Positions 52,740-62,856 of a stretch of DNA of 64,000 nucleotides are shown here, in pieces. The position numbers and the translations under genes were made by a program. Numbering within the stretch: the stretch's first letter is position 1; each line of letters begins with the position of its first letter. The notes beneath the pieces were generated by a model, which did no database searches, was not told where the DNA came from, and saw only the letters and a program-made list of their open reading frames with translations. Source of the stretch: Blastocatellia bacterium (lineage in GTDB: Bacteria > Acidobacteriota > Blastocatellia > Chloracidobacteriales > Chloracidobacteriaceae); the NCBI GenBank assembly GCA_019695185.1, contig JAIBAN010000016.1:1-64000 (forward strand). Reading direction: 5' to 3'.

Positions 52740-52790
52740 TGAGAATAATCTTTGCACCGGAAAAGCATACCGATAGTTTGCACATCGCAA

Positions 52791-53484
52791 TACCCAAATT
52801 CAGTGGATTCAAGTATCCCTCTTTTGAGGGATGCAGACGGGACTGGGGTGCGTGGACCCGGTGGTGGAGGTGAACCATTCGGCCAGACCTGTTCCTGCCG
52901 GCGAACTCAATCATGGTCATGGGCTGAGATGATCCCAACCCATCGGGACAGAAACGCAGGTTGACCGGGGAGCATAACCCAAACCGGTTGCCATGGCTGG
53001 GGTTCTCTGGAGGTACCCACTGAATTCGGATTTGAGCCTCAGGCTATGATGACAACCAGGAACATTGGCAACAATCAGTGCCATCAATTCCCGGCCTGTA
53101 CTGGAGATTTTTCACAGGACTTGGTGGGGTGAAGTTTCCCTACCCTAATTGAGGGAGAACCCACTTGTTCTATCCAGGGTTTCAGCCTGGATGCCAAACG
53201 GTGAAGATATCTCCATCAGCCAAGGCAGCCCAATTCCTGGGACAATCCCCCCAGGACTGGGAATCCGGAATGGAACATCAATGAGGAAGCACTGATTGCG
53301 AAGAAATCCCTCACTGGCTGGATAATCTCCCAATGGTGCTGAAACACCAGGTGATTGTGTCGAAAGGAGGCCAGACCGCCCAAGGTCCTTGATTTTCACA
53401 AAAGCACTTTTCAGTACTCGAACCTGATTGGCGGCAACGCCATCATGGGTTTTAGCGCTTTGGGGTAACCTGCCAGGAGGTGGT
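52791..53484. other. ~690 bases without a supported gene
   Basis: Short frames only, none with natural composition or a ribosome site. The last ~30 bases contain GCCAGGAGGTGGT, the ribosome site of the hydrolase gene. Confidence 0.5.
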
Positions 53485-54393
53485 ATGTCAACTCACAATG
53501 GTAATGATTGGATGGCTCCAACCACTGAATTTCACTTTTCCAGCAGTGACGGATTAACCATTGCCTCCTTCCGGTGGGAGGGGCGGACCCCCATCAGGGG
53601 AGTGGTTCAGATTGCCCACGGAATGGGAGAACATATGGGCCGATACCTTGATTTGATTGAGGTGTTGACTTCCGCCGGCCTGACAGTCTACGGAAACGAT
53701 CACCGTGGCCATGGCCGGACCGCTCCCTCACCAACCCAATTCGGAGATTTTGGTCCGGGGGGCTTTGATTTGCTGGTGAAAGATATGGTGAAGCTCAGCC
53801 GTATCGCCCGCGCGGAAACCCCCAACCAGCCCTTCATCCTGTTGGGGCACAGCATGGGGTCCTTTGCCGCCCAATCATTTGTGCTGGAACACAGCCTGGA
53901 AATGAGCGGCCTCGTCCTTTCGGGATCGGGTATCCTCGATACTCTGGCGCAATTGGGGAGCGCAATGCCTCCAGGCAGCAATTTGCTGAACGCCCCTTTT
54001 GAGCCTGTCCGAACTGCTTTTGACTGGTTGAGTCGTGAAAGTAGCGTTGCAGATGCTTTTATCAAGGATCCACTTTGTTTTGCGGAATTGCAGCCGGCTG
54101 CCGCCCGCTCGTTTTTTGCCGCTGCGCCTCAGTTGGCCGATCCGGTCAAGTTGCAACAAATCCGGAAGGATTTGCCCGTGTACCTGTTCTCAGGCAGTGA
54201 AGACCCGGTGGGCCAACAACTGGCGGGCGTTAAAAAATTGATAGAACGCTATCAAAAAGCCGGTATTACCAACATCTCCTACAATTTCTACCCTGGCGGA
54301 CGGCATGAGATGCTCCATGAAATCAACCGCCTTGAAGTCCAAGCGGACCTGCTTGACTGGTTATTTTCGGTTTTGGAAAGAGGGCGAGGGTAA
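53485..54393 (+). CDS. Alpha/beta hydrolase, monoacylglycerol lipase/lysophospholipase type
   Basis: 302 residues from the ATG at 53485, with AGGAGG upstream. An earlier in-frame ATG at 53428 has no site. It carries the Hydrolase_4 signature: VVQIAHGMGEHMGRYLDLIE (oxyanion HG), GNDHRGHGRTA, the nucleophile elbow LLGHSMGSF, acid D in SGSEDPVG and catalytic H in PGGRHEMLHE. No signal peptide, so cytoplasmic or membrane-peripheral. It probably cleaves monoglycerides or lysophospholipids. The next gene (DUF4760-like) is 135 bases downstream. Confidence 0.92.
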   Translation: MSTHNGNDWMAPTTEFHFSSSDGLTIASFRWEGRTPIRGVVQIAHGMGEHMGRYLDLIEVLTSAGLTVYGNDHRGHGRTAPSPTQFGDFGPGGFDLLVKDMVKLSRIARAETPNQPFILLGHSMGSFAAQSFVLEHSLEMSGLVLSGSGILDTLAQLGSAMPPGSNLLNAPFEPVRTAFDWLSRESSVADAFIKDPLCFAELQPAAARSFFAAAPQLADPVKLQQIRKDLPVYLFSGSEDPVGQQLAGVKKLIERYQKAGITNISYNFYPGGRHEMLHEINRLEVQADLLDWLFSVLERGRG

Positions 54394-54528
54394 TCCATTT
54401 GTTTCCAAGTGCGTTAAAAACTTGTCGGAGCGCATTTGTTCAACCCTGAGTACCAGCGCCCCCAGGGTTGATGCAAGACTCTCCAGTTTGAAAGAGGCGG
54501 AACGCCGAATGTTCCGTCGGTTCAACCA

Positions 54529-54942
54529 ATGATCCTCATGACCACTCTCTCGATCATTCAGCTTATCATCCAGATTGCCAGTGCCGTGGCATTGTTCCTC
54601 ACCCTTTTGATCAATTACCGGCAATTGCGCACCATGTCGCTCCAGGTGGCGGAAATGGGGCGACCGACCGACGCGCAACAAATCCTCTCCCTGTTGAACT
54701 TCATTGAGTCGAACGAGGTGCGGGAAGCCCGGACCATCGTGCGCCGGAATCTTCCGGGGAAGCCTTTCAGTGATTGGACCGAGAGCGAATTCATGGCGGC
54801 GGTGCGCATCTGCACGACGTACGCTGCCACTGGAGCTGTACTCAAATCCGGTTTGGTACCACTTGAGCCCTTTTGGGAAGGTTTGGATCCCAGCTTCCGG
54901 CAATGCTATCGGATTTTGGAACCCTTGCTACGGGAGATGTAG
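54529..54942 (+). CDS. DUF4760-like membrane-anchored protein
   Basis: 137 residues. One N-terminal membrane segment (IQLIIQIASAVALFLTLLIN) is followed by the family pattern LLNFIESNEVREARTIVRRN, PFSDWTESEFMAAVRICTTY and ILEPLLREM. The DUF4760 function is unknown. The soluble part faces the cytoplasm if the anchor is N-out. ATG at 54529 or 54538. Confidence 0.7.
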   Translation: MILMTTLSIIQLIIQIASAVALFLTLLINYRQLRTMSLQVAEMGRPTDAQQILSLLNFIESNEVREARTIVRRNLPGKPFSDWTESEFMAAVRICTTYAATGAVLKSGLVPLEPFWEGLDPSFRQCYRILEPLLREM

Positions 54943-55240
54943 AAGCCCGAAAACGGCGGGCCGCAGTATTGGAGCGGGTTTGAGTGGCTGCACCACCAGC
55001 TTGGTAAAACTGAGTCTTAACCCAAGTTGAATCAACCCAATTGTTTTTGCTTCCGGAGGCTCCGGTCCTCGTTGGCAACGGCGAAGTGTGCCTCAATTTT
55101 CCCAGTTGAAGCCGTTAGGCAAAATCAGTCTACGACCTTCGGCAGCCGGAGGTTCTTTTTCCCAGGGTCAATCCAGACCCAAAGCCAAATTGAGGAAAGG
55201 AAGGACGCATGTTCCCCAGGTCCTGTTGGGCCAGGATTTC

Positions 55241-56623
55241 ATGCGTCATTGTATGATTGCCACAAATCTCACTGATCCTTCGTTTTGGAGCCGCTTGCAA
55301 TTCGGTTTCACGCTTACCTACCATTATCTCTTTCCCCAGCTCACTATGGGGCTTGCGTGGTTTCTGGTCTATTGGAAATTGCGTGCGCTCCGGACGGGTG
55401 ATGAAACCTACAATCAGGCGGCCCGTTTCTGGGCCAGGATTTTTGGCCTCAATTTCGCGGTGGGTGTCGTTACGGGCATTCCTCTGGAGTTCCAGTTCGG
55501 TACCAACTGGGCCGGCTTTTCCAGGTATGCGGGTGGTGTCATCGGCCAAACCCTGGCCATGGAAGGCATGTTTGCCTTCTTTCTGGAAAGCGCCTTTGTC
55601 GGTGCCCTGATCTGGGGTGAAAAGCGGTTGGGGCCCCGGTACCACTTTCTGGCCGCGTTGGGGGTGGCCACTGGAAGTTGGCTGTCGGGATATTTCATTC
55701 TGGTCACCAATGCCTTTATGCAGCATCCAGTGGGGTACCAGATCGAAGCCGACGGAACACTGGGTATCAGCAGTCTCAGCGCCTACCTGCTCAACCCGTG
55801 GGCCTTGGTCCAGTTTCTCCATAACCAGATGGCGGCCCTGGTGACCGGTTCCTTTGTGGTGGCTGCGGTAGGAGCCTTTTACACCCTGCGGGGTCTTCAT
55901 CCGGTCCAGGCCCGGCTTTACCTGCGGGCAGGTACCTACACGGCACTGGTTTCCTCCCTGCTGGTGGCTTTTCCCACCGGTGACCAGCAGGCCAAAATGG
56001 TGGCCCGCCACCAGCCTGTGACGCTCGCCGCCATGGAAGGGAAATTCGTGGGTGGTCCCATGGCCGGAATCGCCATGATTGGCCAACCCAACCTGAAGAC
56101 CCGCCGGCTCGATAATCCGATTGAAATTCCCGGAGCCTTGAGTTTTCTCGCCTATGGCACCTTTGCCAGTGAGGTTCACGGACTTGAGGAATATCCCGAG
56201 GATACCTGGCCCGACAATATTGAGCTTTTGTACTACGCCTTTCACCTCATGATCACCTTGGGCACCATCTTTATCATGCTGATGGGCTTGGCCAGTTTGC
56301 AGCAATGGCGTGGACGGTTGCATTCCAGTTCCTGGTTGCTCTGGATTTTGATGCTGGCGTTTCCTTTTCCATACATCGCCAACACGCTGGGTTGGATGAC
56401 AGCCGAACTGGGCCGCCAGCCCTGGCTGATTTACGGCCTGTTTCGCACGAGTGCGGGCTACAGCACAGTGGTGAGCAATGGTGACACAATTTTCACCCTG
56501 ATTGGTTTCACTGGTCTCTATTTTGTCCTTGGACTGCTTTTCCTCTTTCTGGTGGGCCGTGAAATCGCCCATGGTCCGGACCGAAACGGAGCCGCCGGTC
56601 ACGGAGAGGAGGCACTGGTATGA
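55241..56623 (+). CDS. cydA: Cytochrome bd quinol oxidase subunit I
   Basis: 460 residues from MRHCMIATN. The frame is open further upstream, but only here does the family N-terminus begin. Haem ligands are visible: H in LTYHYLFPQLTMG (b595-type) and H in FLHNQMAALVTGSF (b558). ELGRQPWLIYGLFRTSAGYS is the conserved GRQPW region. The Q loop is short, as in the cyanide-insensitive subfamily. About nine membrane segments. It oxidises quinol and reduces oxygen to water, supporting respiration at low oxygen. It overlaps cydB by ATGA. Confidence 0.96.
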   Translation: MRHCMIATNLTDPSFWSRLQFGFTLTYHYLFPQLTMGLAWFLVYWKLRALRTGDETYNQAARFWARIFGLNFAVGVVTGIPLEFQFGTNWAGFSRYAGGVIGQTLAMEGMFAFFLESAFVGALIWGEKRLGPRYHFLAALGVATGSWLSGYFILVTNAFMQHPVGYQIEADGTLGISSLSAYLLNPWALVQFLHNQMAALVTGSFVVAAVGAFYTLRGLHPVQARLYLRAGTYTALVSSLLVAFPTGDQQAKMVARHQPVTLAAMEGKFVGGPMAGIAMIGQPNLKTRRLDNPIEIPGALSFLAYGTFASEVHGLEEYPEDTWPDNIELLYYAFHLMITLGTIFIMLMGLASLQQWRGRLHSSSWLLWILMLAFPFPYIANTLGWMTAELGRQPWLIYGLFRTSAGYSTVVSNGDTIFTLIGFTGLYFVLGLLFLFLVGREIAHGPDRNGAAGHGEEALV

Positions 56624-57669
56624 TCGCAACCTGGTATGGAATTGTCGGTTTGATGCTCATCATCTACGTGGTATTGGACGGACGCAATTTCGGGGCCGGG
56701 ATACTCCACTGGCTGGTGGCACGCACTCCCGAGGAACGACGGCAAGTGGTGGCGGCGATTGGACCCTTGTGGTCCTGGCATGAAGTGTGGCTGGTGGGGT
56801 TTGGCGGCACTCTGGTGGCGGTTTTTCCCAAGCTGCTGGCTGCTGCCTTCGCCGGATTTTACCTCGCCCTCTTTCTGATTTTGTGGGGCCTGATTCTGCG
56901 CGGTATTTCCCTCGAAGTGGGCGGGCATATCAACGACCGCCTGTGGCAGAGTTTCTGGGATTTCGTTTTCGTGTTTTCCAATTTTCTGTTGGCTATTCTG
57001 TTTGGAGCGGCGGGCGGCAACCTGGTGCGCGGGGTGCCGCTGGGGGCGGACGGTACATTCTCTATGGCCTTTTTCACGAATTTCAAGGTCCACGGCTATG
57101 TGGGGCTGCTTGACTGGTACACCGTTTCCGTCGCAACTTTCACGGTGGTTTTGCTGGCCGCTCACGGCGCAACCTATCTTACTTTGAAGACCGAAGGTCC
57201 GGTGCATGAACGGAGCACCACCTGGACGAATTATCTCTGGTTGGCAGTGGTCCCGCTTTTTCTGGGAATTTCAGTTGAAACCTGGCTGATCAGGCCGGAA
57301 CTGCTGACCAGGGCGGTTTCCAATCCGGTTTGCTGGTTTGGGTTTCTCATCCTGACTGGAGCCGTTTTTGCCTTAATTACGGGTCTGGTGCAGGGAAAGG
57401 AAAGGCGGGCTTTTGCGGGGTCAAACGGGATCATTGTCGGGCTACTGGGAACCGCCGCCGCCGCCTTCTTCCCGGTCATGCTTTATTCCTCTTTGAACCC
57501 GGAGCACTCGTTGACTGCCGATACAGTTGCCGCTGGTCCCAAATCGTTTCAAATCGCTTCCATTTGGTGGCCGTTCGGATTTGCCTTGGCAACCATTTAT
57601 TACCTCTTCATTTCACGCCATTATTCCGGAAAAGTCAGTCTCCAACGGGATAACCAGGGTTTTTACTAG
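56620..57669 (+). CDS. cydB: Cytochrome bd quinol oxidase subunit II
   Basis: 349 residues, eight to nine membrane segments. Typical motifs: MLIIYVVLDGRNFGAGILHW, IGPLWSWHEVWLVGFGGTLV (usually GPVWDGNEVW; here altered to WSWHEVW) and SLEVGGHINDRLWQSFWDFV. The start overlaps the cydA stop (56620-56623). No cydX-like small gene was seen. The altered N-E-V-W region is shared by some short-Q-loop oxidases. Confidence 0.95.
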   Translation: MIATWYGIVGLMLIIYVVLDGRNFGAGILHWLVARTPEERRQVVAAIGPLWSWHEVWLVGFGGTLVAVFPKLLAAAFAGFYLALFLILWGLILRGISLEVGGHINDRLWQSFWDFVFVFSNFLLAILFGAAGGNLVRGVPLGADGTFSMAFFTNFKVHGYVGLLDWYTVSVATFTVVLLAAHGATYLTLKTEGPVHERSTTWTNYLWLAVVPLFLGISVETWLIRPELLTRAVSNPVCWFGFLILTGAVFALITGLVQGKERRAFAGSNGIIVGLLGTAAAAFFPVMLYSSLNPEHSLTADTVAAGPKSFQIASIWWPFGFALATIYYLFISRHYSGKVSLQRDNQGFY

Positions 57670-57754
57670 TTTCGGAAGCCAGCGTTCACCAACATTGGTG
57701 GTCACCCGGATCGGGGACTTTGATAGGGTTTCGTCGCCAAGGCGCTGAGGCCAA

Positions 57755-58033
57755 CTTTGCGGCCCGGCCAAACGGTCGTCATGGACAAGTTGCAGGCCCT
57801 TGCAGGGGACGAGGCACGGCGGTGGATTGAAACCAGGGGCGCAGGAGTGGTGTTTTTTACCCACTTTCACACCGGCACTCAACCCGATTGAAATGTGCTG
57901 GCCGAAGCTCTATGCACTCACCCTTCGCTGTGAAGCGCGCCCAGCGGAGGCATTGGACAAAGCGATCACGCAGGCTTGGTGGGGGTGGCCGCCTCGGATG
58001 CTCACAGGTGGTTCGCCCAATCTGGCCCCTTGA
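57755..58033 (+). pseudogene. IS630-family transposase C-terminal remnant
   Basis: In one frame LRPGQTVVMDKLQALAGDEA ... RRWIETRGAGVVF is the DDE-region strand. After a one-base shift near 57850, FLPTFTPALNPIEMCWPKLY and ALTLRCEARPAEALDKAITQ follow. This matches the ...VMDNLPAHK...YLPPYSPDLNPIE..WS..K end of IS630 transposases, including the catalytic final E. The first ~200 codons are absent. The following ~110 bp repeat may be the element's end. Confidence 0.8.
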
Positions 58034-58089
58034 ATCCTCATTACTCCCAGGTCTTGTTGGCAGAGGTCTGGCTTCCTCCTCATCAAACC

Positions 58090-58200
58090 TGGTTTCCTGG
58101 TCGGCTACCTCTTTCGGGGTAGGTCCCCATGAGCCACATTTGGTAGCTCCCACCCATTCTTTCTTGGGATGTGGTTTTTTCGTCCTTTTTGCATAGTGGA
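58090..58200 (-). repeat. Dispersed ~110 bp repeat, copy B
   Basis: On the minus strand it reads CACTATGCAAAAAGGA, then CTACCAAATGTGGCTCAT, then CCCGAAAGAGGTAG, in the same order and spacing as copy A at 44224-44330. It lies ~60 bases after the IS630 transposase remnant and ~90 bases before the TolC gene. Confidence 0.6.
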
Positions 58201-58290
58201 AGTGTTGCCAGCCGGTATCCGGGCCGCCTGGAACGTTCCTGTTGGTCCCGAACACCGGCAGCAAAGAAAATGGGGTTTGAAGATTCGATT

Positions 58291-59637
58291 ATGCAGAAGC
58301 CGAAAATAGCCAAGCTGGTCTTATTGTTCTGCCTGTTCCAGCCGCTTATGGCCTGGGGCCAACAAGAGGCTTCCGCTCCCGGTGAACAGTTGACCCTCGA
58401 AGAGGCGATTGCTCTGGCTTTAAGGGAAAATCATCACATCAAAATCGTCGAACTAGGCGTCCGCAAGGTGGAAGACGAGCTGGCAGCAGTCCGGATTTTC
58501 CGCCTGCCTGCGGCGCATGTCTACAGCGTCTTCTCCCAACAGTTGGTCAAGCAGGAAGCCAACATCAACAACCCTTTGTCGAATGTGATTCCCGGTCTCG
58601 GCCCTTTCTTTTCCCTCAGTGTGCCACGGCGTCCGACGGCTATCTTTGGAGCCCAGTTGCTGCAACCGGTTTCACAGCAATACCGGATTGGCCTGACCAT
58701 TGAACAGATCAAACTTGCCCGCGAACTGGAACGGGAGGAACTGCGGTTGCGGCGGCAGTCAACGGTGGAAACAGTGAAACGGACCTACTACGGTATCATG
58801 CAGACCCAAAGCGGTTTGGAAAGCCTCCGGGAAGCCATCCGGCTTTACCGCGAATTGGACCGTGTCACAGGCGAAAATGTGGCGCATCAGGTGGCGTTGA
58901 AATCCGACAGCCTGGAAGTCAAAACGAAGCTGGCCAAAGCCGAGTACGAAGCGCTCACGTTGGATAACCAACTGGCCACCCAAAAGGAACAGCTCAACCA
59001 TCTGCTGGGCCGCGATGTGCGGACGGAATTCCGGGTAAGCACGGTTCCTCGCATTGATGAAGCAGGAATTGACCTGATTTCCGCCCGCCGGCAAGCCCTT
59101 GAACAACGCCCCGAGGTTCGCCAATCCCGGTTGAAATCCAAGCAGGCCGAATTTGACCGTCGGATTAAAAAATCCGAATACATCCCCGAAGTGAGTGTGG
59201 GCCTGACTTACCTTTCGCTCCGGAATTTTGACGAGGTGATACCAAAGAACTTCGCCACTTTGGGAGTGGTGGTCAAATGGGAAATCTTTGATTGGGGCCG
59301 CAAAAGACACCAACTGGCGGAAAAGGATAAAACCTTGGAGCAAGCCAAATATGGGGTTGAGGAAGCCGAAAGCCAGGTTTTGATTGAGGTAGGGGACAAG
59401 TTCCGCAGGCTTCAACAGTCACGCCAGGCCCTGGTGGTGGCTCAATTGGGACAGGAGACCGCGCGCGAAGCGGTCCGCATCAGCGCCAACAAATACAAGC
59501 TGGAAGCGGCTTTGTTGACTGATGTCCTGCAAACGCAAGCGGTGCTGGCCGAAGCCAATCACCATTTTCAGCAGTCGCTGCTCGGATATTGGACGGCCAA
59601 AGCCCAATTCGAGCAAGCCATAGGGGCTGAACAGTAA
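58291..59637 (+). CDS. TolC-family outer-membrane efflux protein
   Basis: 448 residues from MQKPKIAKL, with a signal peptide (VLLFCLFQPLMAWGQ). MGFEDSI seven codons earlier is possible. Two OEP repeats are visible: LTLEEAIALALRENHHIKIV with EREELRLRRQSTVETVKRTY, and GVVVKWEIFDWGRKRHQLAE with DVLQTQAVLAEANHHFQQSL. It forms the trimeric outer-membrane channel of the pump encoded next (EmrA-like 13 bases later, EmrB-like overlapping that). One operon. Confidence 0.93.
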   Translation: MQKPKIAKLVLLFCLFQPLMAWGQQEASAPGEQLTLEEAIALALRENHHIKIVELGVRKVEDELAAVRIFRLPAAHVYSVFSQQLVKQEANINNPLSNVIPGLGPFFSLSVPRRPTAIFGAQLLQPVSQQYRIGLTIEQIKLARELEREELRLRRQSTVETVKRTYYGIMQTQSGLESLREAIRLYRELDRVTGENVAHQVALKSDSLEVKTKLAKAEYEALTLDNQLATQKEQLNHLLGRDVRTEFRVSTVPRIDEAGIDLISARRQALEQRPEVRQSRLKSKQAEFDRRIKKSEYIPEVSVGLTYLSLRNFDEVIPKNFATLGVVVKWEIFDWGRKRHQLAEKDKTLEQAKYGVEEAESQVLIEVGDKFRRLQQSRQALVVAQLGQETAREAVRISANKYKLEAALLTDVLQTQAVLAEANHHFQQSLLGYWTAKAQFEQAIGAEQ

Positions 59638-59659
59638 TTTTCCCGGAGGAATGAACGAT

Positions 59660-61045
59660 ATGGCCGAACCCACCCCGCCACCCAAGGTCGAAAACCCTGC
59701 ACCCGAGGAAGCCAACCAGCCACGCACACCCCAGGTGGAACCAAAAGCACCGAAAGAAACCGCCACCCCCAACCCGGCTCCAGCGCCGGAAGCAACCAGG
59801 GGACAGCCGGCCAGTGTGGGACAGTTCGTTCCGCTGGTCATTTTGCTGTTGGCGGGAGCCATCCTGTTTCTGATTGCCACCAACTGGAATTCCTGGGTGG
59901 GCCGGCCTGGGAACCAGAAAACCGATGACGCTTACCTGCGGGCTGACATTACCCCTTTAAGCACCAGGGTTTCCGGTACGGTGGTCAAGGTGGCGGTGGA
60001 GGATTACCAAAAGGTCAAGGCCGGTGACCTCCTGGTGCAGTTGAAAGACGATGATTACCAAGCCCAGCTTGAACAGGCTGAGGCTGGCGTGGGGGCCGCG
60101 CGGGCCGCGCTGGAAAGCAATGCCAGTCAAAAGGCGCTTCAGGAAACCCGCATAGCCCAATCCCAGGCGGGGATTGAAGCGGCCAAAGCAGACATTGCCA
60201 AAGCCGAAGCCGGTATCGAGGCGGTTAAAGCAGATATCAGCAACGCCCAGGCTGGCGCGGAGGCGACCAAAGCCGATGTGGTGCGGACTCAATTGGAAAA
60301 AAAGCGGCAGGCAGCCCTGGTTGAATCGGCTTCGGCCACCAGCCAGAAACTGGAACAGGTAACGGCGGACGAAGAGCGTTTTCGGGCAATCTGGGACAGT
60401 CGGAAGGCGGAACTGGCAAAAACTCAGGCCTTGCTTGCCCTGCGGGGGGCGGAACTGCGACAGGCTCACGCCGGACTGGCCGCCCGTGAAGCTGACCATC
60501 AGGCTCAGCACAAGCAACGGCTCCTGCTTAACAACACCGAACAACAACTGCGGGCCGACCTGCTGGCCAAGGAAAGCGCGGTCAAGATCGTCCGGACCAA
60601 CTTGGAATACACCCGAATTGTCGCCCCCAATGACGGCATTGTGGGTGAACGAAAAGTCCGGGTGGGACAACTGGTGAGTCCTGGTACCCAGGTCATTTCC
60701 CTGGTGGAATCCAAAATGTGGGTGCAGGCCAATTACAAGGAAACTCAATTGACCAATGTCAGCCAGGGGGATTCGGCCCAAATCACGGTGGACTCGTTTC
60801 CAGGCCTGAAGCTCAGAGGCCGGGTGGCCGAAATCGCACCAGCCAGCGGTTCGCAATTTGCCTTGCTGCCTCCTGACAATGCCTCTGGGAATTTCACTAA
60901 AATCGTGCAGCGCATCCCAGTCAAGATTGAATTGGATCCGGACCAACGCCTGGCTGGCAGGTTGCGTCCGGGAATGTCTGTAATTGTTGAAATCAATGCC
61001 TCGGGCAGGGCCGTAGGTAGCCCGGTTTCCAGGAAAGAGCCGTGA
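59660..61045 (+). CDS. HlyD/EmrA-type membrane fusion protein (second system)
   Basis: 461 residues. I take the ATG at 59660 because the GGAGG at 59644-59648 is too close to the ATG at 59651. A Pro/Ala-rich N-terminus, one membrane segment (VPLVILLLAGAILFLIATNW), the lipoyl part KTDDAYLRADITPLSTRVSG, and a long coiled coil with repeated AGIEAAKADIAKAEAGIEAV follow. The barrel part is IVAPNDGIVGERKVRVGQLV and MWVQANYKETQLTNVSQGDS. It bridges the EmrB-like pump and TolC. The stop overlaps the next start. Confidence 0.93.
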   Translation: MAEPTPPPKVENPAPEEANQPRTPQVEPKAPKETATPNPAPAPEATRGQPASVGQFVPLVILLLAGAILFLIATNWNSWVGRPGNQKTDDAYLRADITPLSTRVSGTVVKVAVEDYQKVKAGDLLVQLKDDDYQAQLEQAEAGVGAARAALESNASQKALQETRIAQSQAGIEAAKADIAKAEAGIEAVKADISNAQAGAEATKADVVRTQLEKKRQAALVESASATSQKLEQVTADEERFRAIWDSRKAELAKTQALLALRGAELRQAHAGLAAREADHQAQHKQRLLLNNTEQQLRADLLAKESAVKIVRTNLEYTRIVAPNDGIVGERKVRVGQLVSPGTQVISLVESKMWVQANYKETQLTNVSQGDSAQITVDSFPGLKLRGRVAEIAPASGSQFALLPPDNASGNFTKIVQRIPVKIELDPDQRLAGRLRPGMSVIVEINASGRAVGSPVSRKEP

Positions 61046-62661
61046 ACGCCATGGCCAACTTCAGCCGCCAAATCAATCAAGCCGATGGGACGGTTCATCC
61101 CAACCCTTATATTGGAACCCTCGGAGTGTTCCTCGGAGCGGGAATTACCACCCTGTATGGGCGCTTGCTCAGCGTGGGCCTGCCGGACCTGCGTGGGGTG
61201 TTGGGGCTTGGAATTGATGAGGGAGCGTGGTTGCTGACGACCTACAACATGACGCTCATGCTGATGGGACCTCTTTCGGTCTATCTGGGGGCTCTGCTCG
61301 GAGTCAGACGGGTGTTGCTATTTGCGGCACCGCTTTTTTTGTTGGTTTCGTTGCTGCTGCCGTTTTCACCTAATTTGGGAGTGATGTTTGGGTTGCAGGT
61401 GCTGGCCGGAATTTCATCCGGGACTTTTTACCCGCTCACGATGAGCCATGCCCTCCGCAGCCTCCCGTTGCGCTTCACCATCTACGGCATTGGAGTCTAT
61501 TCTATCGACATCCTGGCCGCGACCTCGGTGGCCGTGCCACTGGAGGGTTGGTTTACCGAACATCTCTCTTGGCATTGGATTTTCTGGTGCGGTGCGATTT
61601 TGGCTTCGCTCATGGTCTGGTGTATCCACCAGGCAATTCCGCCGCCGCTGCCTCGCACTGGACCGAAACCGGTTATTCGGTGGGACGGCTTTCTCTATGC
61701 GAGTTTTGGGTTGAGCCTGCTTTTCGGCGCGCTTGACCAGGGTGAGCGACTCAACTGGATGGAATCGGGCGTCATTGTCGGATTGGTGGCAGCGGGCGGT
61801 TTTCTGCTGGTGGCCGCCCTCGTGAGGCGATGGCTGACGCCCAATCCCCTGGTCAATCTCAGGTTTCTCAAAGACCGAAACACCTTGATGTTGGGGGCAA
61901 GTTTATTCTCCTTCCGGTTTGTCATATTGGCCATTGCCTTGCTGATTCCGGGATTTCTCGGAGTCATCCATGGGTATCGGCCGCTGGAAACCGGGCGGGT
62001 GCTGCTCTGGGTGGCCGTACCGCAACTGCTGGTTGCAATTGTTTCAGCCCGGTTGATGCGCAGGGTTGAGGGCCATCTCGTGTTGGCCGGCGGATTTGCC
62101 ACCGTGGCGGTGGCCTGCTGGCTCAACGCCCATCTGACCAGCACCTGGATTGGAGACAATTTCTGGATTCCCCAACTAGTCATTGCCTTGGGGCTTTCCC
62201 TGGCTTTTGTGGCCTTGGTGGGTTTGTTTGTCCAGCAAGGGGTTGCCTCCGGAGCCGTGGCCAGGCCGGTTGATATATTGACGTTTTCAGCTTTTATTCA
62301 CGTCGTCCGATTGTTTGGCGGTGAAGTCGGAACGGCGGGGATGCAGTATTTCATTCGGACCCGCGAGCAATTCCATTCAAATCTGACCGGTCTCCACTTG
62401 GAGGTTGGCACCTGGGTGACCGATGACCGGATGAAACTGCTGACCGCCGGGTTGACCGGGCAATCCAATGGAATTGATGAAGCCCAACGACGGGCACTGG
62501 CGCTCATGGGCGGACAGGTCCGGCAACAGGCTTTCACTTTGGCCTATGGAGACGGGTTTCTGGTGATTGCCTGGGTCTGTGTGGGAATCATCGCACTGTT
62601 GGCTTTCCTGAAGCCGATGAAGGTGCTGTTTGATTCAGACTCGCCCAATCCTCCGGGTTAA
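61042..62661 (+). CDS. DHA2-type (EmrB-like) MFS exporter (second system)
   Basis: 539 residues from a GTG overlapping the EmrA-like stop. An ATG lies three codons later. About 14 membrane segments. Motifs include LGIDEGAWLLTTYNMTLMLM, GISSGTFYPLTMSHALRSLP and GVYSIDILAATSVAVPLEGW. It is divergent from the copy at 36376-38013: the TM1 acidic motif (AVLDIQITN) is replaced by GRLLSVGLPDLRG. Substrate unknown, probably hydrophobic drugs or aromatic acids. Confidence 0.92.
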   Translation: MNAMANFSRQINQADGTVHPNPYIGTLGVFLGAGITTLYGRLLSVGLPDLRGVLGLGIDEGAWLLTTYNMTLMLMGPLSVYLGALLGVRRVLLFAAPLFLLVSLLLPFSPNLGVMFGLQVLAGISSGTFYPLTMSHALRSLPLRFTIYGIGVYSIDILAATSVAVPLEGWFTEHLSWHWIFWCGAILASLMVWCIHQAIPPPLPRTGPKPVIRWDGFLYASFGLSLLFGALDQGERLNWMESGVIVGLVAAGGFLLVAALVRRWLTPNPLVNLRFLKDRNTLMLGASLFSFRFVILAIALLIPGFLGVIHGYRPLETGRVLLWVAVPQLLVAIVSARLMRRVEGHLVLAGGFATVAVACWLNAHLTSTWIGDNFWIPQLVIALGLSLAFVALVGLFVQQGVASGAVARPVDILTFSAFIHVVRLFGGEVGTAGMQYFIRTREQFHSNLTGLHLEVGTWVTDDRMKLLTAGLTGQSNGIDEAQRRALALMGGQVRQQAFTLAYGDGFLVIAWVCVGIIALLAFLKPMKVLFDSDSPNPPG

Positions 62662-62856
62662 GGTGAACTCGGCCAGGGATTCCCCGCGAGCTGGGTTCAG
62701 CGACGAATTGCCGCCCAGTTCTGAGGACGCTGGCCGGAAGGGGACCTGTGTGCCAGGCATGATTGACAGCTTGGGGGGAAAGTCGCCTCCCCAACCTGAT
62801 GGAGGTGAAGGGTTAGCGAAACGCAAGAGCGGCAGCGCAAGGAGGGGTCTGCACCC

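Noticed and set aside
55130-56629. 499-codon leftward frame opposite cydA
   Set aside because: Entirely antisense to a gene with all CydA motifs. No start signal or family resemblance.
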